This document shows positions 53,395-64,000 of a DNA stretch of 64,000 nucleotides, one piece after another. Where the stretch lies: contig VZDJ01007749.1 in NCBI GenBank assembly GCA_008694505.1, positions 8,702,601-8,766,600 of the forward strand, in the 5' to 3' direction. The notes beneath the pieces are model-generated. The model ran no database searches. It worked only from the letters and a program-made list of their open reading frames with translations, and was not told the DNA's origin. This DNA comes from Cyanoderma ruficeps. Its lineage: Eukaryota > Chordata > Aves > Passeriformes > Timaliidae. The stretch's first letter is position 1; every line of letters starts with the position of its first letter. A program made the position numbers and the translations under genes.

Positions 53395-53905
53395 AAGGGT
53401 CCTCTGTAAATCATCTGGTCCAACCCCTGCTCCCCAGGGCTACTCCAGAGTTTGATCAGGTTGCTTAGATCCTTGGCGAGACAAGTTCAGAGGATTTCCA
53501 GGTTCTGGGAGTCTCCTTGCCCTACCCCCCGGCTTAGTGTCATTGGTGAGCTTGTGAAAGTTGGCTCTGTCCCATCATCCAGAAACAAAGACAATGCACA
53601 TTACTGCTGCTTCTGCTAAAACCTAGAGGATCACTAGTATCCAGGCAACGGCTGCTGACCATTCCTTCTGAAGCCCAGCAATCCAGTCAATCTGTCACTC
53701 TCCTGGCTGTTCACCCATCCAGTCTGGATACACAGAAACCATGGGAGATCGTGCTGGAAGGTGTATTAAAGTGGAGGTTTGCCCACTGCTCCCACCTCAT
53801 CCACTGGAACAGACACTTCATGATAGAAGGCAGTGAGGTTTGACAAGCAATATTTTCCTTAGCAAACCCACACAGGCTGTTCCCAGGCACCTTCTCCCTT
53901 AAAGA
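53395..53905 (-). mobile_element. Old, internally deleted CR1 LINE
   Basis: 53400-53520 resembles the reverse complement of a CR1 3' tail (ATCTGGTCCAACCCCTGCTC, then AGTTTGATCAGGTTGCTTAG). From about 53535 the sequence instead follows the antisense of the reverse-transcriptase region: GCTTAGTGTCATTGGTGAGC, CTCTGTCCCATCATCCAGAA and TGATAGAAGGCAGTGAGGTT. Intervening 3'-tail sequence is missing and substitutions are many, so this is an ancient copy. The right end is uncertain. Confidence 0.75.
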
Positions 53906-56900
53906 AGGGAGAGTTTGCTCTGCTGGTAGCTCCCAGTTTTCTCCTTTTTAGAACATGGTTGTTCTTTTCCAGTGATGGGGAGCCTCTCCTGGCTGCTACC
54001 ACCCATCTGGGACAATGGCAGTGGCCTCACAGTGACATTGGCCATTTCCCAGGGCACCCTACTTATGCATTCTGCCTGCTCCCACAGTACTGAGCATGGC
54101 CACTGCCTCAGTGCTCCCTGACTGACCTTCCCGCCCTGCATCCCTCACCCAACACTGCTCCCAGTCAGAGGCACCAGAAGGAACAGGGTACAGACAAAAG
54201 CAGGGAGGATCCTTTTTGTCCCCACAGCTCCCGTGTAATCCAGCAGCAGGGCTGCCCACACAGAGCAGTTTCACATGCCCCAGATGACCAGGCATGTCAA
54301 TGTAAGCACATAATCTTGTGGTGTTGGGCGTCCTCCAGCAGATTCCTGCCAACTGGCTGCAACCTGCTCACTAAATCACAGGGCCCCATAAAACACAGGC
54401 AACACACAGCCCCTGCCTCTGTTTGCCGGTGCTGCCCAAGGAGCCCAAACAACTCCAAAGAAATATAGGCTTGAAGTAGCTGCACATATTTCATTTTGAG
54501 TGAAAGATGATTTTTTTTCTTTCATTTTGATGTGATTTCTTCATAATGTGGTACTTACATTTTTGATGGAAGCCTTAAGGTCTAGGGGACTAGAAAAACC
54601 TGCAATCATAGATTACACAGAGGTCAGAATCCATCCAAAATTGTAGTCATAGAGCATGGAGTGATTTTACTGCTAATTTTACCACTTATTCCAGACTTTC
54701 ATCTCAATGGAGTGCAGACACTACATTTTCAAAAGATACTAGTACTTTGTATGACATAATATATATTTCTTGGAGATGCTTGTGAATTTAAACTCTAAAG
54801 ATGAAATAATGAAAATCATTCTGAACACTGAACAGGTAATCTGGTATAGCTGTTCTTTGTACTCACTTTATACCAGCATGCTTAATAATATGCAAAAAAT
54901 CACATAATTACTTTATAAATTAATTAACATTTTTTTGGGGATAAATAGACTACATAATTTGGACTTTGCTTTAGATGTAGTGGTTTAGGAGCAATTTGCT
55001 GCTGAATGAGAGATATCAAGAAGACAGGACTCCTCGGTGGCACAAAGAGAAAGAATGAGAGGCAATTTTTTTGAACACTGCAGCAGGAGAAATTCCAGAT
55101 GGACATAAGAATAAAAGGTTTTGGTTCAGCCTTGAAACAAGATGCCTCGTAGAGACTGAGAATGCCCATCCCTGCAGATAACCATTTAAAATTTATTGTA
55201 GACTCCGGAGGACCATTTTATGGACAGTATTGTTGTCTGCTATATCTTTCCCTCAGCTCTGAGACGCTGCATTCTTGAACCTGGACCTGCATAAACCTTC
55301 AAGGGGCACCATCACATCCAAGTGGAATTTCACTCTAAATTATCCCCTGCTGTCTGGGGAGAGAGAAGCATCCATTTGCTGAACAAATTTGACTGAACAA
55401 ATAAAACACTGGAATTTTGAAGGAAATTGATGGCAAGAGACATTCAAGGAGAGTCTGTCTGACTCCCTTTTAGGATGGTGTTATCTTTCAGCCCTGAAAG
55501 AAAGCTTTTTTCGTTTTCTCAACAGTCCATGGGGTGAGACAATAAAAATACTTATATCATTATTATGCTTAAAAATCTGAATTGTAAATGTTGACAGGAC
55601 TGATCCTCATTTACTCTTGGATCCCATTTTTATTTCACTCACAAATAAAGATGATCAAACATTAAGAGTTGGAATTGATACCTTTTTAATACACCCTTGT
55701 ACAGAAGGCCAGAAAAGGCCAAATGAGGTATTCAGAGCATCCCTTCCCTCTGATATAAACCACAGTACATCTGCCAGGATTAATCAGGCTTTGACCCTCT
55801 AAACTTAAAATAGCAGCTAGCCGAAGGCTCTGAAAAGGGGTTAATTCTTCCTTTTATTGAGAATGCAGCTTGATTGGTACTTGAAATTGTATTGCTCTTC
55901 TTTTGTTTTCCATTTGGAATAGCTAAACTGAAAAGACACTGCTCATTCATATTCTATGCTTCAAGGTTCTCTCAGCAATCTGGAGGATTGAAACTTCAAA
56001 GCAGCACATTTAAGGACATGGCTAAGGGTCCTGGATTTATTGCATTAAAACTCTTACATACTGCATGTTCTATTACCTCTTGTGCTGCCATTACTGCTAT
56101 TTTCAGGCTGTAGGGGTTTGGGGTTTGGTGGTTTTTTTGGCTGTATTTTAATTATGGTTATTCTCCTCCCTTCAAATAAATTATCATTATGTCCTGAAGT
56201 TCCTTCTAGCACATGGTCAGCCTCTCACACATCATTTTCTGTAAGATAAAATACATCAGCAATGCAAATTGCTGCTGACAATTTATGGGCACACTTGCCT
56301 CTAAAGATCTTACTCCTTTTTGTTTTAAACCCATGAGAAAGAAGACTAATTAATCACTGTGAATACAAAAGTCCTTTTTGTTTCCAGGAAAGAATTAAAG
56401 AACAAGTGAAATATAGTTTTCACCTTGTGCCTCAGCCATGCCTGGTACAGATTTCTCCCAATTTGATTTCATTCAGCCTCCCTGGTAAGAGAATTGTTAA
56501 AACCTTTCAGCTATTTGTCAAAGATACATTCACTCACTAAAAACTGGTTAAATATCAGCTTGTTTCTTATGTACCTGTACAGTAGGAAGTCCCAACACTA
56601 TCCTAATTACAAATCTGCCAACACAGAACCAAAGTTTAAATAAAATACCTTCTGCATTCCATCTGTAACAATGCAGATCCAACAACTGGTGTTGGATCCA
56701 CAGCTTGTTAATATACGTAATTTAAGAGCAACAATCCACAAATACCAAAGCATGTATCAAAGTAGAAAATCCTAATTCAGATAAAAGCAACCTCCATATC
56801 AGAAATACCACACATTATTAACAGTAACATCTCATTTTTGCCCAAATTGCTTCTGCTCTGACCTATGTTTCCTTAGTTTTGTCTTGGAGTGCTCTGGATT

Positions 56901-58750
56901 TGATTTCAAGGATTACAAAAGCAACGTAATTTTATTTTAGTCTCATCCAAATTTCAAAAATTTCATTATATTTTTATTCTCCTTCGTGCTTAATGGGAGG
57001 AGGATTTTTCCTGAAGACAGAAATTTTAATCTGCCTACATTTGCCAACATATTCACCAGGGTTTTCTGGTGGACACATAAATACAGAATTGGTTTAAAAC
57101 TGCACCCCAGATACAATCTCTGCTTTTTGTTTGCTTTGCTTTGTCCTCCTTTGTGACAGCATCACAAAGTTTGTATTCTTTGCCCTCTCTCAAAAAAATA
57201 AGCCTTTGTCCTGTATTCATCAGGTGTCACCAAGGGAGGTAATGGTGCTGTGAAACTGGATAATATTTGTTAGATTTTTAGTGCCACTTTCACGATCTGA
57301 ATAGAGTGGTGTTTCTTGGGTTGGACTTCCCATCTCTCTCCTTTCCCAGCACAGGTTGTGTGAGGCTGAAATGGAGGTGGAGTAACACACCTTGCCACAC
57401 AAGGCTGCAGAGTAGCATTGGGTCCTCCCATCACACCCCGGAGGCTGCTATCAAGCCAGGAAAGCTTGAAAAACTACATGATGACTCAAAAGATGAATGT
57501 TTGCCACTGAAATACAGAGGAAGATATTTATAATACTACTGCTTAAACTTCAGCATCTAATGTTTGTTTTCAAGTCATCCACACTGAAATGTGAGCAATA
57601 CAAAACCTTACTCATGGGTTATGGAAGTTTACCATCTACTAGTGACTGAGTCATCAGTTTTTCTCCTGCATAACACTGGGTAGTCTAGTATTTCACCTAG
57701 GGTTTCAGTTTCCCTTTAAAAAACTGCACATCAACTCAGCTGAACAAGCCTCCTATGCTTTCCACATCCAGAAGCTGGGAATATACACATGCCATCCTGC
57801 TTCCAGAAACCTTCTTTCACTGAAGAAAAAGGCATGTTCTACCTTTTTCTGAAACAGGAATTCTCTGTGAATTTTGTCTACAGATTATCAACCCCCCAGA
57901 TATCCTTCACAGGCTCCAAAGTTTCCTGCTTTCAGCCTCCAGGGATGTAAGCCAGATGAGATCTTCAGACTGCCTTGCAACACCATTTTAAAAGAACCCA
58001 ATGGTTTCTAGCTATAATGTGAAAGTCAGGCTGGTTACTGAAAATTAGCACAAAGTTTTGGCTCATAAAATGCATATAAAATCCAAAGAAGCCACTTTCA
58101 TCTCTGAGATTCTTCCAACAGAAATGTACTTGTTCCTGTTGTAGAATAACTTAATTTTGAAAACTACAGTGTATGGACCTTGAATATAGTTCTCTACCCA
58201 GCAGTTATTAATGAAACATATTTCATTATTGGGTTTCAGGCAGTCTGGTGGATGAATCACTGTGATTGACTGCAAAGCCTGCAATAGCCTCACAAAGGTG
58301 AAGATTTCACTTGATATGCTGCAAGTGAATGGAATATTCTTGATTATACTGTGCTACACTTGGGAACACTTTTATGGCCTGTATATCACTGCTGCTTATC
58401 ACAATGAAATACTGATTTCTCTTCTGGTAACTCCTTCCCAAACTCATAGAAACTGGGTCAAATTTTGGGGTAAGAGTTTTTATATTTTTAAATTCCATGT
58501 GATTACACTTTTTTAATGCATGTAAAAGAAGTAACTCTGCTGCCAACATAGAGCAGAGAGTTCATAATTTCAGATATTCCTATGGAAAAAGTCTCATGTG
58601 GAGCTGGAGAATTTTTTGTGTTGATAGCCCCCTTTATACTTGATTGTTAGCACCAATTCTGTCCCCTTAACACAGTAGTCTAAATATAAAAACACTTGAA
58701 AGTTAAGCAGCCAAGCCCAAGTAGTTCTCAGGGTTTGCTAAATCAGAAAG
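53906..58750. other. Intergenic, no gene recognised
   Basis: AT-rich sequence apart from a GC-richer stretch at 53.9-54.5 kb that may be the eroded 5' continuation of the neighbouring CR1. A small inverted repeat (GATCCAACA, spacer, TGTTGGATC) lies near 56674-56697. No exon was recognised. Confidence 0.65.
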
Positions 58751-59098
58751 TAGAACTGTGTTGTTTTCATGGAAAAAATACATGCACAGGATTTGCAGAA
58801 CACATGGGATTGCAAGATGTCATCTGGGGACACTGTCCCTATTCAGTGTCCCTATTCTGGGACATTTACTGTGAAAGGTAACAAATGGCCACCTTGTGGG
58901 CCAAGGATAGATGCTATTAATCCATCAATGGATGTTATTATGCATGATCATAGGTCATGTTTAATATTTAATAAGTGTATTCCAGGCTATCCTGGGCCAC
59001 AAGACTCATCCAAGAATTGTTATGATTTGCATTTTATTAATTGTAAAGAACTGCCAACACAACCCTGGCCAAGTATTAGGCGATGCATATATTGGTGA
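58751..59098 (+). pseudogene. Cysteine-rich fossil-like reading frame of unknown origin
   Basis: Open from after a TAG at 58751 to a TGA at 59096-59098. From the ATG at 58769 it has 109 codons with eight cysteines (residues 15, 27, 43, 64, 70, 84, 92, 106), far above the rate in neighbouring chance frames. Motifs include QCPYSG, KWPPCGPR and CIPGYPGPQ. Such spacing suggests a disulfide-rich extracellular domain, for example a decayed retroviral envelope or a secreted-protein exon, but I recognise no specific family and see no signal peptide or membrane segment. A small tandem duplication (GTGTCCCTATTC-like, near 58836-58860) lies inside it. No LTRs adjoin it. Could still be chance. Confidence 0.25.
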
Positions 59099-61099
59099 AA
59101 GGAGAGCAGTTAAGAAAATGAGGTTTGTGCTGGAACCCACATGAAAAATTAGAGATTGAGAAGTAATCAAGTTTATTATGTTAGCACAAATATACCCACA
59201 CCATAATTTTATCAGCCACAGTATTGTCAGCTGAGTACTCTTAGAGGGGTGGTGAGCATCCTTTAATTATAAGATTCATTATTTATTGCTACAAAGACTA
59301 CACAAAGCATGCTTTATCATAGTTGTGTTTGTTTCCTAACAGAGTTAGGCCCCAGGTTTCTTAAGTGTTATGAAAAGTGCCTGCAATATCATGACTACAA
59401 AGAACCAAAGTTATATGAACATCAAAAAAACAACAATGCCAAAATAGAGTACTCAAGGTCTGGGTGGATTTTAACTGAAGAAAACCTGAGTGACTTCTCT
59501 CTCCTAAGGCTCAATGAGATTACTGAGTTACAAAGGAAGTGACTAAAAAGGTCCTGAACTTGTTTGAAAGTACTTTCACTGCTCTTATGTCCTATGCAGG
59601 TTTAATTCTGCACTGCAGGTGTCCAATTACATTAACACTGGATACACCACTTTCCCAGGAATGCAAAATTGCTTCATCACCCATGAACTTCTCTTACTGT
59701 TTTTAAAGAGAGCAGCATGAGACCTTGATAAACACCAGATAGACAAAACCAAAAAAACCACAACTTACCAACAGGGAATGTAATTGTACTGATATATCCA
59801 AGCTGACCCAACTGGAACTTCTGCTGTTTCCATACCAGGTGTTCCAGATATCTAAGCTGGATTATTATGGACTGCTAGTTACAAAATGGGGAAAAAAACC
59901 CTGTCTGTTTATGAGCTCTCAATGTCCAGGTGCAAGGCTTAGAGTGAAATACTCCCACGTTCTTCTGCTTTATCACTGAGGAGCTCGATAATGGTCAACA
60001 AGTCCCTTCCTGTCTGGAAAATTTCTGATAAAACATTCATATCCTGGACCCTACAAGCTAAAGACCAGAGTGTCACAGATTAAATTTCCTCACAGCAAAG
60101 CAAGTGTCAGTAAAACACATTTTCCACTGAATTCTCTCACAAGCAGTAACAGCAGTTTCAGACCATGAAGGTATTGAGGCAAGCAGGCAGTTCAGTGATG
60201 GGGGGTGCAGTTAAAAAGTTTTCCTGGGGTCCTCTTGGAGATTTTCACATGCAAGCATGGCAGACTGAGTCCTAAAGGGTTTCACAGCAAGTGCATCTAT
60301 ACTGATAGATCCACATTGTAAACGTGTAATGGGCTGTCATTATCCAGCATTCCTGAGGAAAAGAACTGAAGAAATAGCTAGGCAATAGCTCTCAAAAATA
60401 ACACACAGGAAACATATTTCAGAAAAGCAGGATCTCACAAAGACAGGTTGCATTAGGAGACTATGAAATTAGAATTTCACTCATCAGGCTTACCCTATAT
60501 TCAAGCATAACAGAAAATTTTAGGCCCAAAATAAACAAAATATTTGGAAAGGAGTTAATTTTAAGCAAACAAATAAGCCTAATTCAACATTTTGTATTAA
60601 GCAAGTGCTTATACTAATTTCTACATCTGTATGTTTTAAGCAATCAATATGCTTTTGCTGTTTCAGAGTTTTACCAGTATTAATACAGGACTAAATAACT
60701 TGATTTTGAGTGAGTCAAAACTTCCTTCCTGTTCATACACAGAAATACTTTCAAGGACCCTTGGTAATCCTTCAAAATGCTCAAGGTCTGGCATAGAACC
60801 CTGTGTCAAAAAATATGTCCCCCTCTTATACCTAATCAAAATTTGAACCTGTCTAGCTAGAGGATGGTCTATTGTTAGCAATCCACTTTCCCCTTCTCTT
60901 TGACCTCAGAGAGAGCTGCTAGCAAGTTAGATTTTATTATTAGTAGTATTAGTATTGTCTACAAGACAAAAAGGTCAAGAGCTGTATAAAGAGATTGGCT
61001 TCTTGGAAAAATTCTTAGCAGGGCTCATTGAGAAAGCATTAAACTAGATTTGAAGGGGGTTGGGGATGTAACTAGACTTTACAGAAATAAATTGTGCAA
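59099..61099. other. Intergenic, no gene recognised
   Basis: Two kilobases of AT-rich sequence. A 78-codon plus-strand frame at 59309-59542 is not recognised. No repeat was identified. Confidence 0.65.
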
Positions 61100-62155
61100 A
61101 GGGGAGAATTATAGTGACCACCCAAACAGAAAACGAGGTTTTAGGGAGGACACCTTCAGTGAGTACAAGCACCCAAAGATGTAACCACAACACGGGACCA
61201 TGGGGCACCCCTTTGCAACCCTACTGGGAAATGGAAACAGTCAAACGCTTCTGTGAAGTTCCTGTACACCAACACATGTGGTGTGTGGAAGAAACAGGAG
61301 GAACGGGAGATCTGTGTGCAGTCACAGGGCTTTGACCTCACGGCAATTATGGAGACATGGTGCCACAGATCCTGTGACTGGAATGTTGTCACGAAGGGCT
61401 ACACGCTCCTGAGGAGGGACAGACCAGGAACACCAGAGGTGGATTTGCACTTTACATGAGGCAACACTTGGAGTGTGCTGAGCTCTGTTTCAGGGTGAGT
61501 GACAAGAGAGGTGAGAGCTTATGAGTCAGAACAAAAGAGCTGGCTGGGGAGGGTGACATTGGTGTGGATTTTTGCTCCAGGCAGCCAGAGCAGGAGGAGG
61601 AAGTGTGTGACAACTTCTATAGGCAGCCAGAAACAACCTCACACTCACAGACTCTGGTTCTTGTGGGGGAATTTCACTACCCTGACATCCACTGGAGAAG
61701 CCCAAACAATCCAGGACATTCCTGGAAAGCACTGATGATAACTTCCTGTCACCAGTAGTGAAGGACCCCACAAGGAATGGTGTGCTCCTTGACTTCATAT
61801 TAACAAACAGTGAGGGCCTTGTTGGAGATGGGAATATTGGGGGAATCCTTGGCTGTAGCGACCATGAAGTTGTGGAGATCAGTATTGGGTGAGGAGGAAA
61901 GAGGGGAGCAAGATTGCAACCATGGATCACAGGAGAGAGAAATCTAGCCTCTTCGGGGATCTTCTTGGAATAATCCCATGCAAAAAAGTCCTTCATGGAA
62001 GTAAGGCCCAAGAGAGTTGGTTGATAGTGAAGGATCACTTCCTTCAGAATCAAGAATGATGCATCTTGATGAGCAAGAAATTGCAAAAAGGAGGCAAGAG
62101 ACCTGCATGGATGAGTGAAGAACTCCTGTCATAACTCAAGTGCAAGAACTTTCAC
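61100..62155 (+). mobile_element. CR1 LINE ORF2 remnant (endonuclease domain), decayed
   Basis: The three plus frames together match the CR1 ORF2 apurinic-like endonuclease in order. Near 61250: FLYTNTCGVWKKQEEREICV, DLTAIMETWCH and a DWN motif. Near 61560: a CSRQPEQEEEV segment. Near 61660: LVLVGEFHYPDIHW. Near 61780: LLDFILTNSEGLVGD. Near 61850: GCSDHEVVE, the conserved SDH motif. Matches shift frame several times and are broken by stops, so nothing is expressed. It lacks both the reverse-transcriptase domain and the usual 3' tail, which is unusual for CR1. Long minus-strand frames here are antisense shadows. Confidence 0.88.
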
Positions 62156-64000
62156 TCACCAGATCAGTCTGAATACAGAAACCCCTAAAAGGAAAAGGTG
62201 AAATCCTTAAAAGCTCTTTATTACAAGCAGTTTATTAACTGGCCACCTGTTTAGACCAGAACAATCCTAGCACTTGCAGAAAGCCAAAGCTCTAGAAAAT
62301 AATTACAGCTTGAAGCAAGACTTACACTTTTATATGTGGATACTGTAGCTGTTAAAGTTATTTTCAAATTTCAAATCACTGAAGCTGCCCATCTAATGAT
62401 ATGCGAAAAGCAGGAATCAGGAAGTTTCAGAGCTGATCCTTGGTCTCTGAAGCTCATGGCTCACGCCCCTTTCTCTTCAGATATCTTCCAGAGCCAATGG
62501 GAAGAGCCTGCTCAGCACCACTCATCCCACCCAGCATATCCCAAAGAACCTGGGCTCCTAAATTGGGCCCTCGGGTCAGTAGAATGAATTTTTAACCAAA
62601 TACACAAACTGATTCTGCAGCCTTTTACTTGGTAAATATTATTTCAATAATTTTTTATTACAATCAATTCTGCTAAAAGAGAGTTTTTAAGTGCCTGCCT
62701 GCTCTCTGCCTCAATTTTCAGAACACCAAATGCTGTTATATGACAGAAACTTTATTCATGCAAAGAAATTACTTTAAAAAAACCCACATAAACCTCAAAA
62801 AACATCCTTCGAATTTAAATTTTTCACCCATTTAGGTAGCCTCTTTATGGAGGAAAAAGCTTCCTACAAATGGACTTTCAATTCAATTTTGAAAAATACA
62901 TCAGAAAACAGAAAGCAAACAATAATTTTCCTTTTGTCACCGAAATTTCTTACTTTGAAATTGCATTACTTTCTCCTGCTTTAAAAATTTTTCTTCCTCC
63001 ACTGTTTACCAATGTAAAAATTATTTCCTCATCTTTCTAGAAGAATAACAAATCATTCCCCTTACACTTTCTAGTCAGCTTTTTCTATATTCTCGTGGCA
63101 TATCTTCCAAACCTGCTCAAACCTGACCAAACATGCTTTGTACTGTATTTTCAAGCCTCTGTTATCACTCTATAAAAACCTAGCAAGTTCCCACAGTTAG
63201 ACCTGTTACACTAATTGATTAATTAATTTTCTATAGCACAAGAGCCAGTTGAAGTGTTCTAATAATGAACAGGAAAGCTTGAGTTTCTCTTCCTTATAGT
63301 AGCAATTCATTGATTTAAGTGTCCTGGTTTTGACAACATATTGTAAGCTGAGTAGCTTCAAAGACATCCTTGATACTTTTATTATATTTTTCTCTATTGT
63401 GAGTGATGTGTTAAGCTGAGTCCAATATTTTTTTTTCCAAATGCTCACTTTTTGTTGTGCACAATCTACTGAGGACAGTGTTGCTCCTTATGGAGAGAAG
63501 CAAAAGTTATCTACTTTGGATGTGCATCTAAGAATCTGGTCTGATTTCAATTATTTCTGAATCTCAGACTGGCTTGATATCTCATGCAAAGATTGCTTAT
63601 GAACTAAACTCAATGGCTACATCCCACAGCAGGGGAAGCTGGTAATGTGCAGGAGGGAGAAAACGCCTTGAATTGTTCACAGGTGAAGTGATGATCACAG
63701 CAGCAACACATGAACATGGGAAAGAGGGGAACACAAGTGGAGAAAATATGTGAAGGTCACAAACAGGTGGATTTGTGAGTGCCAGGAAGAGCCCTAGATC
63801 TATGTTCTCCATGTTCTTGAGCACATACTGAAAACAAAATTACTTTTTTTTTAGTTAATTCTCTGAACTTGAAATAAGGACTTTTGGGCTCTGCTCTAAT
63901 TCCTGCTTCATACAAGACCTGGACCATTTTTTTCCCCATCGCTCTTCACTTTAATTTCTTTTATGGAACAAACGTCATAGTTTGTCAGCCTCAGTTCAGA
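62156..64000. other. Intergenic, no gene recognised
   Basis: AT-rich to the right edge. I looked on the minus strand for the C-terminal exon of KCNK2, the expected neighbour upstream of KCTD3, and found none. Confidence 0.65.

Noticed and set aside
61526..62086. 187-codon minus-strand frame
   Set aside because: Antisense shadow of the CR1 endonuclease region, which is clearly oriented on the plus strand.
63316..63360. TGTCCTGGTTTTGACA, resembling the start of an avian LTR
   Set aside because: Similarity stops after about 15 bases and no further LTR landmarks follow on either strand.
45000..64000. KCNK2 3' exons, expected upstream of KCTD3 by synteny
   Set aside because: No minus-strand frame resembles the TREK-1 C terminus or pore domains, so the gene must begin beyond the right edge.
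1..64000. CRISPR arrays, tRNA or rRNA genes, prokaryotic operons
   Set aside because: No regularly spaced repeats, no tRNA-like A and B boxes with a cloverleaf, and the sequence is clearly vertebrate nuclear DNA.

Overview
The window is vertebrate nuclear DNA, almost certainly from a bird. It holds a single recognisable protein gene with compact introns, a GC-rich CpG-island promoter, many short 3'-anchored CR1 retroposons and a solo long terminal repeat of the avian ERVL type. The rest is AT-rich single-copy-looking DNA with no operons or prokaryotic features. A single ambiguous base (N) at 30201 follows a 17-base T run.

Layout. Positions 1-10581 carry the 5' part of KCTD3 on the minus strand: eight coding exons, with perfect splice sites and phases, encode residues 1-205 (BTB/T1 domain, linker, start of the beta-propeller-like region). 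The remaining exons lie beyond the left edge. Positions about 10240-11060 are the CpG island and promoter. A CR1 3' fragment starts where the island ends (about 11060-11470). From 11.5 kb to 64 kb I find no certain coding exon. This is the flank upstream of KCTD3, which in other vertebrates lies between KCTD3 and KCNK2, and no KCNK2 exon was recognised. It contains six CR1 fragments in all (plus strand at 11.1, 16.7, 24.9 and 61.1 kb; minus strand at 45.3 and 53.4 kb), one ERVL-type LTR (43734-44277, minus orientation), simple repeats, an A/C-rich tract, and several hairpins.

The best candidates for undescribed biology are modest. They are: an in-phase possible alternative last exon inside KCTD3 intron 1 (7654-7798); a possible terminal exon of an unknown minus-strand transcript (23976-24241); a cysteine-rich 109-codon fossil-like frame at 58769-59098; and a near-perfect 47-base quasi-palindrome at 28717-28763 with AATAAA on both strands. 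None is proven from sequence alone, and I do not see a convincing new gene system.

How parts relate: KCTD3 is transcribed leftward from the CpG island. The intergenic repeats are passive insertions as far as can be seen, though the CR1 next to the island and the ERVL LTR are possible sources of regulatory sequence.
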